Shown piece after piece: positions 8,092 to 17,460 of a DNA stretch of 64,000 nucleotides. Origin of the DNA: Streptomyces canus (lineage in GTDB: Bacteria; Actinomycetota; Actinomycetes; Streptomycetales; Streptomycetaceae); assembly GCF_030815415.1 (NCBI RefSeq), contig NZ_JAUSWW010000001.1, forward strand, positions 2,666,001 to 2,730,000, given 5' to 3'. Position numbers and translations under genes: made by a program. Within the stretch, counting starts at the first letter, position 1; every line of letters starts with the position of its first letter. Below the pieces are notes generated by a model. The model had not been told where the DNA came from. It ran no database searches and was given only the letters and a program-made list of their open reading frames with translations.

Positions 8092-11000
8092 CCGGCGACG
8101 CCTCCTCCCTGCTGGTCGAGCCCCTGGTCGGCTGGCCCCGCAAGGCGCAGGCCGGGCAGAGCTATCTCGTCACCGTCGACCTCAACGGGCCGACGGGGGA
8201 CGAGGACTGGCCCTACGAGGAGGAGGAGTTCGACTTCGGGGTGGCCCTGGACGGCGCCCCGCACTTCGTGTGCGAGGCGCTGAGCGAGCCCAGCGTCGTC
8301 CTGCACCGCTTCGGCGGCACATACGGCCCGGCGCGCTTCGTGGTGACCGCCGACCGCACGCCCGGGCCCGGCACGATCTGGCTGACCATCACCAACCGCT
8401 GGGGGGTGCCGGTCCGTACGGTCGAGCTGCCCAGCGAGATCGTCGCCGAGACGGTCCCCACGGGGCCGGGACAGATCGTGGTGCCCTCGGCGAACGGCCG
8501 CCCCGCCACCCTCCCCGGCTCCCCCCGCCCCGGCACGCTCCCCGCCCCCCGCCCCTCCGACTCCTGGTCCCCCGACCACGTCACCATCAGCTACGCGGGC
8601 ACCCACCGTGCCTGGGCCACCTGGGCCGCGCACCAGCTGGAGCGGCACGGCTGCCGTACCGACCTGCTGCGCTGGGACCCACCCCCCGGGGTACCGCTGA
8701 ACTCGCTGCTGAGCGAGCTGCTCGGTGCCCCGGGCCGCGTTCTGCTGCTCCTGGACGAGGGGTATCTGCGGCTCGGCCACCGCACCGAGGCCGAGTGGGC
8801 CGGGGCGCTGGCCGACGTGGTCGCCCCGCGTCCCGACCGGTTCGCGGCGATCGACCTGTCCACCCGTGCCCTGCCCGCCGCGGCCGCCGTACTGGGCCCG
8901 CCCGCTCTCAGGGACCTGGACCCGGCGGAGGCGCTGCGCCGGCTGCTGGCCGCGCTCGGTCTGGAGCACACCGAGCCGGACGCCGAGGAGGACGTACCCG
9001 TCGCGCCGCGCTTCCCGGACGCGCCGCCCGCCGTGTGGAACGTGCCGCGCCGCAACTTCCGCTTCACGGGCCGCGATCCGGTCCTGGAGGAGCTGCGCGC
9101 CCTGTTCGAGAGCGGCGGTCCGGCCGGGGCGCGGGTGGCGCTGCGCGGGATCTCGGGGGTGGGCAAGAGCCAGATCGTGATCGAGTACGCGCACCGGTTC
9201 GCCAACGAGTACGACGTGGTCTGGTGGATCAGCGCGAGCTTCCGGGCCACCGCCCGCCAGCAGTTCGCCGACCTCGCCGACCGGCTCCAGCTCACCGACG
9301 CCCGGGCGCTGGGCGAGCGGGTGCGCGCGGTGCGCGAGGCCTTGCGCACCGGTCGCCGGCGCTGGCTGCTCATCGTGGACAGCGCCGACGACATGGAACA
9401 GGTCGACGACCTGCTCCCGGAGAGCGGCGGCCATGTCGCGATCACCACCCTCACCCGCGGCTGGGCGGCCTCGGGCGGGGTCGCGGAGATCCAGGTGGAC
9501 CGGTTCACCCGGGCGGAGAGCATCAGCTACGCCCGCCGGCACGTGGAGCGGCTCACCGAGGAGGAGGCCGACCAACTCGCCGAGGCGGTGGAGGACTTCC
9601 CGCTGCTGCTCGGGCAGACCGCGGCCTGGCTGGAGGCCAACAGCCCGGTGCCGGCCGCCGATTACATCGCCCGGCTGCGCGGGGCCGACGCGGACGTCAT
9701 CGGCATCCAGGTCTCCTCCGACTACCCGATCGGCTTCAGGACCAGCTGGGCCATCACCCTCGACTCCCTGGAGCAGGACAACCCCAAGACGACGGAACTG
9801 CTGCGCCTGTTCGCCATGTTCTCGCCCGGCTCGATCCCGGTGCGCCAGCTCCAGCACGCCCGCCCCGGCGACCTGCCGCCCCATCTGGCGGAGCTGGCCG
9901 CGGACCCGGTGCGCTGGCAGAACGCGCTGGCCCGGCTGGCCGAGTCCACCGCCGTCCGCAGGGACTTCGTGCAGACCTCGGACGGCGAGACCTACGTCGA
10001 CAGCGTGGAGATGCACCGCCTCTACCACCGCTTCCTGCGCCGTACGCTCTCCCCCGCCGACCGGGACGAACTGTCCGCGGTCGCCTGCCGGGTGCTGGTC
10101 TCGGCCGATCCGCAGCGCCCCTCGGACGTGCGCGCCTGGCCGACGTACGCCGGACTGCTGCCGCATCTGTATCCGTCCGGGGCGCTGGAGAGCGCCGAGG
10201 ACTCGGTGCGCGAACTCGTCCTGAACTGCATCGAGTACCTGCGGCTGCGGGACGAGGAGAGCACCGGGCTCACGCTGTGCGAACAGGTGCTGGCGCGCTG
10301 GCGGGTACGGCTGGCGCCGACCCATCCGTCGATGCTGGTACTGGTCCACCAGCACGCCAACATGCTGCGGCGCTGCGGGCGTTACCGGGAGGCGGAGGCC
10401 GTCGGGCGGGCCGTCGTGGAGCAGCTGGAGTACGAGCGGGCGCCCGACGACGCGGACCTGCTGCGGGCGCAGGTCGGACTCGGCGGGACCTTGATGGCGC
10501 TGGGCCTGTTCGAGGAGGCGCACCAGCTCTGCGACCGGGTGTGGCGCGCGTACGACGCCCTGGAGGGGCCGGAGGCGCCGCACACCCAGGGGTCGCTGCA
10601 CAATCTCGGGGTGGCCCTCGGGCTGCTGGGCCGCTATCTGGAGGCGGCCGCCGTCCATCGCGAACTGCTGGCCCTGCGGGAGCGGTTGCTGCCCCGCAAC
10701 CATCGGCTGACCCTGCTCACCGGTCTCACCTACGCCCGTTCCCTCAGGCTCCTGGGACGCCACCAAGAGGCCGCCGCGCTCCAGGACGCCAACACCCGGC
10801 TGCACCGCGAGGCCATGGGCGAGTACCACACCCAGACCTTGCTGGCCCTGCACAACCAGGCTCTGTGCCTGCGCCGTTCGGGCGACTACCGGAGCGCCGG
10901 TGATTTGTTGCGCGGTCTCGTGGAGCAGTGCCGCCAGTTGCAGGGCGCACGGCATCCGATGACGTTGATGATCCAGTCGGACCGCGCGTCCTTCCTGCGC

Positions 11001-11417
11001 TCCCACGGTGACCCGGTCGAGTCCGCCGATCTCACGCTCCAGGTCTGCGAGGACTACCGGCACCTGCTCGGTGACGACCATCCGAACACGCTGGGCGTGC
11101 TGGGCAATCTGGGGTTGGTGTACTGGCGTCTGGGCAACCACGACGACGCCCGGAGCCTGATCGAGCAGGCCCTGCGCGGAATGCGGACGGCGGTGGGCGC
11201 CGACCACCCCTGGTTCTTGGGCTGTGCCCTGAACGTGGCGGCGGTGCGCCATCTCTCGGGCCGGCAGGAGGAGGCCGCCGCGCTGCGCGAGGACACCCTG
11301 CGGCGGGCCCGGCAGGTCGTGGACGAGGGGCATCCGCTGCTGCTGGCGTGCACGCAGGCGCTGACGACGGCGGCCGACGATCCCCCGGACTCCGACTTCG
11401 AACCGCAGCCCATCTGA
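8088..11417 (+). CDS. TIR-like / NB-ARC / TPR protein (FxSxx-COOH-system TPR type, STAND-like)
   Basis: A 1109-residue protein. Residues 1-~130 form a beta-rich unit (SYLVTVDLNGP, VVLHRFGG). After a Pro-rich linker, residues ~165-275 are a TIR-like domain (DHVTISYAG, WAxHQLE, TEAEWAGAL). An NB-ARC-type NTPase begins near residue 330 (RNFRFTGRDPVLEEL), with P-loop GISGVGKSQ at ~354-362 and Walker B LLIVDSADD. The last ~400 residues are TPR repeats. This is a STAND switch layout: repeats sense, the NTPase oligomerises, and the TIR-like unit acts or recruits. The TPR part is paralogous to the gene at 2-1414. The start overlaps the CHAT stop (ATGA), tying the two in expression. Confidence 0.85.
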   Translation: MTGDASSLLVEPLVGWPRKAQAGQSYLVTVDLNGPTGDEDWPYEEEEFDFGVALDGAPHFVCEALSEPSVVLHRFGGTYGPARFVVTADRTPGPGTIWLTITNRWGVPVRTVELPSEIVAETVPTGPGQIVVPSANGRPATLPGSPRPGTLPAPRPSDSWSPDHVTISYAGTHRAWATWAAHQLERHGCRTDLLRWDPPPGVPLNSLLSELLGAPGRVLLLLDEGYLRLGHRTEAEWAGALADVVAPRPDRFAAIDLSTRALPAAAAVLGPPALRDLDPAEALRRLLAALGLEHTEPDAEEDVPVAPRFPDAPPAVWNVPRRNFRFTGRDPVLEELRALFESGGPAGARVALRGISGVGKSQIVIEYAHRFANEYDVVWWISASFRATARQQFADLADRLQLTDARALGERVRAVREALRTGRRRWLLIVDSADDMEQVDDLLPESGGHVAITTLTRGWAASGGVAEIQVDRFTRAESISYARRHVERLTEEEADQLAEAVEDFPLLLGQTAAWLEANSPVPAADYIARLRGADADVIGIQVSSDYPIGFRTSWAITLDSLEQDNPKTTELLRLFAMFSPGSIPVRQLQHARPGDLPPHLAELAADPVRWQNALARLAESTAVRRDFVQTSDGETYVDSVEMHRLYHRFLRRTLSPADRDELSAVACRVLVSADPQRPSDVRAWPTYAGLLPHLYPSGALESAEDSVRELVLNCIEYLRLRDEESTGLTLCEQVLARWRVRLAPTHPSMLVLVHQHANMLRRCGRYREAEAVGRAVVEQLEYERAPDDADLLRAQVGLGGTLMALGLFEEAHQLCDRVWRAYDALEGPEAPHTQGSLHNLGVALGLLGRYLEAAAVHRELLALRERLLPRNHRLTLLTGLTYARSLRLLGRHQEAAALQDANTRLHREAMGEYHTQTLLALHNQALCLRRSGDYRSAGDLLRGLVEQCRQLQGARHPMTLMIQSDRASFLRSHGDPVESADLTLQVCEDYRHLLGDDHPNTLGVLGNLGLVYWRLGNHDDARSLIEQALRGMRTAVGADHPWFLGCALNVAAVRHLSGRQEEAAALREDTLRRARQVVDEGHPLLLACTQALTTAADDPPDSDFEPQPI

Positions 11418-11596
11418 ACCGCCGTTCCGGAGTTGAGCCTTGGGCTCGGGCGTGGGCCTTCTTTGAGCAACCTGTGAGTCCGCTGATTCTCACTCTTCCC
11501 TCAGCAACGGCTCAGGGTTCCCCCAGACACCGCCCCGATCGTCACTGCCAGGGCGCCCGCCCCACACCTCGCCCCGGACCACCTGGAGTACGCGTC

Positions 11597-13681
11597 ATGA
11601 CGACTCTCGCCCCGCCGCCCGTCCAGGAGGCCCGGCACCGGGCCGAACCGCCCGCCGCGCGCGGCCGTGTGCGCCGGCTGTTCACCGGTGCCCCCGGGGA
11701 CCCCCGCTGGGCCCGGCCCGCCCTGTGGGCGATCCTGGTGCTGGCCACGGCCCTGTACGCCTGGAACCTGTCCTCGGTCACCGGCAACACCTTCTACAAC
11801 GCGGCCGTCTACTCCGGCACCAAGAGCTGGAAGGCGTTCTTCTTCGGCGCGTTGGACTCCGGCAGCTTCATCACCGTCGACAAACCGCCGTTCGCCCTGT
11901 GGGTGATGGGGCTCTCGGCCCGCGTCCTCGGTTACGGCACCTGGCAGTTGGCGCTGCCGATGGTCGCGCTCGGCACCGGGTCGGTGGCTCTGCTGTACCG
12001 CATGGTGAAGCGGGACTTCGGCGCGGTGGCGGCGACGATCGCCGCGCTGGCACTGACGCTGACCCCGATCACCGTCGCCATCAACCGGGACACCAACCCG
12101 GACCCGGTCCTCGTCTTCCTGATGCTGCTCGGCGCGGCCGCCCTGATGCGGGCCGTGCGCACGGGCCGGCTGATGCCGCTGGTGTGGTCCGGGGTCGCGA
12201 TCGGTTTCGCGTTCAACACGAAGATGATGCAGGCGTACGTGGTGCTGCCGGCGTTCTTCCTGGTCTATCTGTGGGCCGCGAACACGCCGCTGGGCCGTCG
12301 TGTCCGCAATCTCGCCGTCGGCACGGTCGCCCTGGTGGCCAGTTCGGCGTGGTGGATGGTGGTCGTCGACCTCATCCCCGCCTCCTCCCGCCCCTACATC
12401 GGTGGCTCCACGGACAACACCGTCTGGGACCTCGTCATCGGCTACAACGGCTTCGGCCGGATCTTCGGGGCGAGTTCGTCGGTGGGTTCGCAGGGCAACG
12501 GGGCGAGCTTCGGCGGCGAGGCGGGCCTGTACCGGTTGTTCAACAGCATCATGGGCGGCCAGATCTCCTGGCTGATCCCGTTCGCGCTGATCGCCCTCGT
12601 CGGCGGGCTGGTGCTGCGGGGCCGGGCGCCGCGGACCGACGCCAAGCGGGCGGCGCTGCTGCTGTGGGGCGGCTGGTTCGTCCTGCACTATCTGACGTTC
12701 GCGCTCGCCGAGGGCACGTTCCACCCGTACTACGTCACCGCCATGGCGCCCGGTGTCGCGGCGCTGGCCGGTATCGGCGCAGTGGTGCTGTACCGGGCCT
12801 TCGTGGAGGGTTCGGCGGCGGTGGGGGTCCCCCCGCGTGAGCGTATTCGAGCGTGGGGGAGGGGCTGGGTGCTGCCGGCGGCGGTCGCGGTGAGCACGGT
12901 GTGGGCGGTCGTGCTGCTCCAGCGGGTGTCGGGTTCGGGGACGCTGTACACGGTGGCGGAGGTCGTGGCCGGCGTGGCCGGTGCGGTCGCGGTGATCGGG
13001 CTGCTGCTGGGGCGGTTCACCAGGCGCCAGCGGCTGACCGGGCTGGCGGCGCTGGCGGCCGTGGTCGCCCTGCTGGCCGGTCCCGCGGCGTACTCGGTGT
13101 CGGCGGCCGCTTCCAGCACGAACGGCACCAACCCGACGGCAGGCCCGAGCACCGGTGGCGGCATGGGCGGCGGTGGACAGCGGCCCAGCGGCGGCCCTGG
13201 CGGCAGCACCAGCCAGAGCGGGACCGGCCAGAGCGGTTCGGACGGGCAGTCCGCGGGGCAGCCGACGTCCGGCACGGAAAGCGGCGGCACCGAGTCCGAC
13301 AGCGCGTCCCGGACCGGTGGGTCCGCTGGAGGCATGGGCGGCGGCACTCAGGTCTCGTCCGCGATGATCACGTATCTGAAGAAGAACCAGGACGGTGCCA
13401 CCTGGCTGGTCGCGGTGGCCACCGACCAGACGGCTTCCTCGATCATCCTGGAGTCCGGTGAGCCGGTCATCTCGATGGGCGGCTGGTCCGGCAGCGACGA
13501 CGCGATGACGCTCGCCAAGCTCAAGAGCCTGGTCAAGGCGGGCAAGCTGCACTACATCGTGATCAGCGACAGCGGCCAGGGTTCCTCGAACACCGAGATC
13601 TCCACCTGGGTCAAGAAGAACGGCACGGCGGTCTCCGACTACAGCGGCCTCTACCGCCTGGACGCGGCGGACGTCGGCTGA
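11597..13681 (+). CDS. ArnT/PMT-family (GT39-like) membrane glycosyltransferase
   Basis: A 694-residue protein. The ATG lies 15 bases after CCTGGAG and fits the usual basic N-terminus before the first membrane segment (ALWAILVLATALYAWNL). The first extracytoplasmic loop has the family's acidic residues and the TVDKPPFALW motif, followed by about ten further hydrophobic segments. After residue ~495 a Gly/Ser/Thr-rich spacer leads to a soluble C-terminal domain (TWLVAVATDQTASSIIL, LHYIVISDS), as in actinobacterial YkcA/YkcB-type mannosyltransferase-like proteins. It probably moves a sugar from a polyprenyl phosphate donor to a surface acceptor. It stands alone, with 180 bases upstream holding no gene, and looks unconnected to the conflict genes around it. 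Confidence 0.85.
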   Translation: MTTLAPPPVQEARHRAEPPAARGRVRRLFTGAPGDPRWARPALWAILVLATALYAWNLSSVTGNTFYNAAVYSGTKSWKAFFFGALDSGSFITVDKPPFALWVMGLSARVLGYGTWQLALPMVALGTGSVALLYRMVKRDFGAVAATIAALALTLTPITVAINRDTNPDPVLVFLMLLGAAALMRAVRTGRLMPLVWSGVAIGFAFNTKMMQAYVVLPAFFLVYLWAANTPLGRRVRNLAVGTVALVASSAWWMVVVDLIPASSRPYIGGSTDNTVWDLVIGYNGFGRIFGASSSVGSQGNGASFGGEAGLYRLFNSIMGGQISWLIPFALIALVGGLVLRGRAPRTDAKRAALLLWGGWFVLHYLTFALAEGTFHPYYVTAMAPGVAALAGIGAVVLYRAFVEGSAAVGVPPRERIRAWGRGWVLPAAVAVSTVWAVVLLQRVSGSGTLYTVAEVVAGVAGAVAVIGLLLGRFTRRQRLTGLAALAAVVALLAGPAAYSVSAAASSTNGTNPTAGPSTGGGMGGGGQRPSGGPGGSTSQSGTGQSGSDGQSAGQPTSGTESGGTESDSASRTGGSAGGMGGGTQVSSAMITYLKKNQDGATWLVAVATDQTASSIILESGEPVISMGGWSGSDDAMTLAKLKSLVKAGKLHYIVISDSGQGSSNTEISTWVKKNGTAVSDYSGLYRLDAADVG

Positions 13682-13696
13682 CGTCGGCTGACGGTC

Positions 13697-14239
13697 TCAG
13701 TCGTCCGAGGAACGGCAGCCCTTCGGGAACTCGGTGTCACCGTCAGGAGTGGCCAGGAAGAACACGTCGATCCTGACGTTCCCGGAGGGGCCGCCCTTCC
13801 AGTAGCCCCGCTTCGGAGCAACTCTGAAGCGGGGCATCTCCTTGGTGATGACGGAGTTGACCCGCTCGGCGGCCGCCTGCCCCGGGCCCGGCTCCGGTGC
13901 CGTGCCGAAGGAGAGCACAAAGCCCGCCGTACGGCCGTCGACGCCGGCCGCGCGGAGCTGCTTGGCGAACTGGCCGCGCACGGAGGCGGCACTGCCCGTC
14001 TTCACGGTGAAGCTGCAGGGCTTGAGCACCAGCCCCTGCTCCGCGACCTGGGCGCTCTGGGAGGGGCTCGCCGTCGCCGTATCGGACGGTGTCGGGGAGG
14101 GGTTCGGAGGCTTGTGCCGTTCCTCCTTGGGCAGGGAGCCGAGCGCGATGACGAGCAACAGCAGCAGGAGGTCGGCGAAGAGCCAGCCCGCGAGCAGGAC
14201 GGTACGCCCCACTCCGGCCCGCCCAGGTCGGTAGGTCAT
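13697..14239 (-). CDS. Single-pass membrane protein, MotB/ZorB-like candidate
   Basis: A 180-residue protein with a single N-terminal membrane segment (GWLFADLLLLLLVIALG) that contains an Asp near its cytoplasmic side, the arrangement used by proton-driven MotB, ExbD and ZorB subunits. A Pro/Ser/Thr-rich linker follows. A ~110-residue extracytoplasmic domain (GFVLSFGTAPE, AAAERVNSVI, VRIDVFFL) has the beta-alpha-beta-alpha-beta order of a reduced OmpA-like fold. It overlaps the stop of the two-TM coiled-coil gene upstream (ATGA), as expected for a two-subunit complex. The stator comparison is my inference from topology and motifs; the safe call is a conserved membrane protein of the kinase-GTPase operon. 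Confidence 0.55.
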   Translation of the reverse strand: MTYRPGRAGVGRTVLLAGWLFADLLLLLLVIALGSLPKEERHKPPNPSPTPSDTATASPSQSAQVAEQGLVLKPCSFTVKTGSAASVRGQFAKQLRAAGVDGRTAGFVLSFGTAPEPGPGQAAAERVNSVITKEMPRFRVAPKRGYWKGGPSGNVRIDVFFLATPDGDTEFPKGCRSSDD

Positions 14240-15399
14240 GGCCGGCCCCCGCCCGGAGGCGGTCCATAGCCCCCTCCGCGCGGCGGGTCGGCGTTACGCC
14301 GGTGGCCGTTGGAGCTCTCCAGCCGGTCGACGACCTGCCACATGCTGTGTGTGGAGTCCACCAGGTTCTCCGCCCGTTCGGTGAACACCATCAGCGAGTC
14401 CCCGAGGCGTTGGGCCAGTTCACGGACCGCGGCGACGGCGAGGTCGTGCCGGTGGATCTCCTGGCCGGTGGTCTCCTGGACGCGCCGCAGATCGGTGACG
14501 AGCGCGTCGAGAGCGGACCTCAGCTGCTCCCCCTCCCGGGCTGTCTGTTCCCTGATCGTGATCAGTTCCCGTGCCAGCTCGCTCGGCGGGATCAGCGACC
14601 TGACCAGTTGTGTGAGCTCGGCGACCGTCTGCGTCCAGCCGTCCAGCGACGTCTGGATCCGACTGCCGGGTCCGGTCTCCAGGACCGTCACGATCTCTTC
14701 CGACGTGCGACGCAACGCGGTTTCCAGATTGACGCTGCTGGCCAGCAATTGGGCGGCCAGGCGGTCGGCGCTGCTGTTGTCCAGCGGTTTGCCCGCCGGG
14801 CGGGCGGCGGGCGCCGCCAGCAGGAGCGTCGCCAGGGCGAGCTGTGTGCCCAGCCGCCCGCGGTCGGCCTCGCGCGAGAGCTGCTTCTCCCGGATGTTCT
14901 GCAGGATGTGCAGCCCGAGTGTCAGCGCCACGACCAGGACGATGAACAGGGTGACATGGATCGCGGACGTCCCCAGCGTCACGGTGGTCGGCTCGGGCGG
15001 GGTGCCGTGCGGGAAGCCGCGGGCCCAGCCGAGCAGGAAGGGGTCGGTGCTCTGTTGCGCGTCATAGGCGTCGAGGGCGTCCTGCAGCCGCCACCAGGTG
15101 AGCGCGATGGGCGCGAACACCAGCACGTCGCGCAGCACCCCGAGCCACCCCTCCACGCTCGACCACCGCTTCGGCGGCGCGTCGGGGAGCAGCACCTCGG
15201 GCGGGTAGGCCACGACCAGGTCCGTGCCGGCGAGCGTGACACCACCGGTGTCCAGGTCGTCCGCAATGAGGTCCAGGACCAAGGGGTCCGTGCCGTCGGC
15301 CCGGGCCACGGCGGCGAATGCTCTGATCTCGCGGGCGACATCACCCAGTCCCGTGCCGGGTGCGGACCTGGGTGCCGGGACGGTCGCGTTCACGCTCAT
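14236..15399 (-). CDS. Two-TM coiled-coil membrane protein, possible MotA/ZorA-like partner
   Basis: A 387-residue protein. The ATG at 15399 is preferred over one at 15420 because GAAGAG lies 3-8 bases upstream of it. Two membrane segments are visible: VLVFAPIALTWWRL and VTLFIVLVVALTLGLHIL. The remaining ~220 residues form a long, largely helical charged region (ELARELITIREQTAREGEQL, AVRELAQRLGDSL) likely to be a cytoplasmic coiled coil, ending in a Gly/Pro tail. A TM pair with a long cytoplasmic tail beside an Asp-bearing single-TM OmpA-like protein recalls ZorA/ZorB, although MotA/ZorA proteins have more membrane segments. The N-terminal ~70 residues resemble a small dinucleotide- or effector-binding alpha/beta unit that I cannot name. 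Confidence 0.5.
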   Translation of the reverse strand: MSVNATVPAPRSAPGTGLGDVAREIRAFAAVARADGTDPLVLDLIADDLDTGGVTLAGTDLVVAYPPEVLLPDAPPKRWSSVEGWLGVLRDVLVFAPIALTWWRLQDALDAYDAQQSTDPFLLGWARGFPHGTPPEPTTVTLGTSAIHVTLFIVLVVALTLGLHILQNIREKQLSREADRGRLGTQLALATLLLAAPAARPAGKPLDNSSADRLAAQLLASSVNLETALRRTSEEIVTVLETGPGSRIQTSLDGWTQTVAELTQLVRSLIPPSELARELITIREQTAREGEQLRSALDALVTDLRRVQETTGQEIHRHDLAVAAVRELAQRLGDSLMVFTERAENLVDSTHSMWQVVDRLESSNGHRRNADPPRGGGYGPPPGGGRP

Positions 15400-15411
15400 G
15401 GTCTCTTCACT

Positions 15412-15451
15412 CGATGTCATGCGGAGTCATTCGATGTCATTCGGTGTCATC
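15412..15451. repeat. Four 10-bp imperfect tandem repeats
   Basis: The units TCGATGTCAT, GCGGAGTCAT, TCGATGTCAT and TCGGTGTCAT lie head to tail in the leader between the GAP1-like gene and the two-TM gene. They precede the start codon on the minus strand and could bind a regulator or simply be slippage-derived. Confidence 0.6.
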
Positions 15452-15477
15452 CGGTCGGGGTCGGGCGCGAGCAGGGA

Positions 15478-17460
15478 TCAGACGGACGTCCAGACGATGT
15501 AGCCCATTGCGGCGGCGATGACGGTGAGGATGATGATCACGAAGGCCGTGTTCACGGGGTCCAGTCCGCCGAGCCAGGACCGCTCCGCCGACTGCGGGTC
15601 GGCTCGCCGCTCAGGGTCGTGCCCTCGCTCGTCCGGCCGGGCATGCGGTGGCCAGGGCTCCGGAGGGCGGGCCTGAGGATCGGTGACGGGCCTCGGCGGG
15701 GCCCATGCGGCCGCCCGGCCCGCGCTCCGGACGGACGGGGCGGTGAGCGCGTAGCCCTCGTCCCGCAGCAGGAGATCGGACAGGGCGTGCCGGATGCGGG
15801 GCTCGGCTTCCTCCTCCGCCTGCCACAGCGCGGCGGTGAGCAGTCCCAACGGTGCGTCGTCCCCGGCGCGTTCCACTACGGCCGCGGCGTCCGCGCGGCT
15901 GAGCCGGGGGCCGTAGGCGGCGGTGAGCAGTCCCGTGTAGCAGTCGACCTCCTTCGCCTTGTCCCCGCGTGCGACGAGTTCGACCTCGGTGCGCAGCAGA
16001 CCGCGCTCGAACCATGCTCGAGCGGCCTTCTCGCGTGCCTTCTTGTCGGTTCCGGCGCCCAGATGGCGGCGCAGGACGAGGGCGGCGGCGTCGGGGTGGT
16101 GGCCTGCGCTCCACCGGACGAACTCCAGTAGGGCGGACGCGGAGGACGGGGAGAACAGCCCCTCGTGGTCCAGGTGGGACGCGTCCAGCCCGAGTGTCAG
16201 GGCCATGCCCATCAGATACATCTGCCGGGAATCGGACAGGTCGAGGCCCTTGTTCGGCACCTGCTTCAGGAACACGTCGGCCACCAGCTCCAGCCGTGGC
16301 CGCGCCTGTGCCGTCTCCTGGATCAGCTCCTCCGGACAGGACCGGGTGAGACAGACGACCACGGCCTCGCGCAGGACGGCCTCCCTCAGCCCGGGATGGC
16401 GCCAGGACCGCGACTCGTCGTTCCCCCACCGCCTCACCACGTCGATCAGCAGATGGTCGGGCTGTTCACGCAGCTCTCCGGCGAGGCGTGCGGCCGCGCC
16501 GGGGACGAGGCCGCGGTTCGCAGCCCGGCCCAGCAGCTCGTCGTCGAGGAGGAGATCGAGCGGGAGCCCGGTGTCGACGATCCGGCCGTCGACGAGCGGT
16601 ACCGAGCGCCGCCACGCCTTCACGTCGTCGGCCGTGGCGATCCCGGTCCGCGGCCGCACCCGGCCCACCGCCGCGTGCCCGGCCTCCAGATACAGCTCCA
16701 CCAGTTGCGCGGCGAAACCGGTGCCGTCCGGGTCGGTCGGTGCGGCGGCGGGCTCGACGCTTCGGCGCCGGTTGACGTAGGACGACTGCGGCGGCCGGGC
16801 GGAGAGGAAGACCACCCGCGGCTGGTGGCCGCCCACATCAGTGGTCTCCCGGCCGGTGAAGGTCCATGGCCGGTCGCGTACCGGTCCCACGATGTCGTGC
16901 ACCGCGGTCATCATCGGCAGGGCGTATTCCGGCCGGGTGATGAAGGTGAAGTCGGCGTCGGGCGCGCCGAGTACGTGGGCGACGGCCGCGGTCAGCTGAT
17001 CCTTCGGGATGTCCCGCACCGCCGCGCGCAGGGCGGCCAGGCCCGTCCCCGCCGCGGCGCGCAGTTCCTCGATGTCGAGGGGGACCATCCGGGCGTCCGG
17101 TCCCCGCGCTTCCCGATCGCGCCAGCCGGACCAGTCGTGCAGTCCCAGGGCCAGGGCCGCGTCGATCAGGCGCGGGTCGCCGACCAGGGCATGGGTCAGG
17201 GTGGCGCCGGCCCGGCCGTACGTGTTGTGCGTGGGGAGTTTGCGCAGTACGGCGGCCTCGTCCTCGAAGACCAGGTGGACCAGGCCGGCCCGGGTCTCGC
17301 CCGGGTCGTCCGCGTCGTCCTTGGCGGCCCAGACACTCGGCAGCCGCCCGGTCCAGCGGTCCAGGCTCGGCGCTCCGGAGTCCGCCACGGGGCGCACCCC
17401 GGCGTTGCCTGCGCTGTCCCGTTCGGCCCAGCCGAAGAGGATCTGATGGACGGTGGTCAT
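15478..17460 (-). CDS. GTPase-associated protein (GAP1-like) with C-terminal membrane anchor
   Basis: A 660-residue protein. The N-terminus (TVHQILFGWAERD, then LVHLVFEDEAAVLRKLPTHN) resembles the N-terminal domain of GTPase-associated protein 1 of bacterial GTPase-centric systems. A largely alpha-helical middle and C-terminal region follows (EELIQETAQARPRLELVADV). The protein ends in a Pro-rich linker and one hydrophobic segment (FVIIILTVIAAAMGYIVW), giving a tail-anchored topology with the bulk in the cytoplasm. The start overlaps the stop of the GTPase by 4 bases, so stoichiometric expression is likely. It presumably senses or transmits the nucleotide state of that GTPase. No catalytic motif is apparent. 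Confidence 0.65.
   Translation of the reverse strand: MTTVHQILFGWAERDSAGNAGVRPVADSGAPSLDRWTGRLPSVWAAKDDADDPGETRAGLVHLVFEDEAAVLRKLPTHNTYGRAGATLTHALVGDPRLIDAALALGLHDWSGWRDREARGPDARMVPLDIEELRAAAGTGLAALRAAVRDIPKDQLTAAVAHVLGAPDADFTFITRPEYALPMMTAVHDIVGPVRDRPWTFTGRETTDVGGHQPRVVFLSARPPQSSYVNRRRSVEPAAAPTDPDGTGFAAQLVELYLEAGHAAVGRVRPRTGIATADDVKAWRRSVPLVDGRIVDTGLPLDLLLDDELLGRAANRGLVPGAAARLAGELREQPDHLLIDVVRRWGNDESRSWRHPGLREAVLREAVVVCLTRSCPEELIQETAQARPRLELVADVFLKQVPNKGLDLSDSRQMYLMGMALTLGLDASHLDHEGLFSPSSASALLEFVRWSAGHHPDAAALVLRRHLGAGTDKKAREKAARAWFERGLLRTEVELVARGDKAKEVDCYTGLLTAAYGPRLSRADAAAVVERAGDDAPLGLLTAALWQAEEEAEPRIRHALSDLLLRDEGYALTAPSVRSAGRAAAWAPPRPVTDPQARPPEPWPPHARPDERGHDPERRADPQSAERSWLGGLDPVNTAFVIIILTVIAAAMGYIVWTSV

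Noticed and set aside
8028..11333. An 1101-codon minus-strand frame opposite the TIR/NB-ARC/TPR gene
   Set aside because: It is composed of the reverse complement of canonical TIR, NB-ARC and TPR codons, with no domain of its own.
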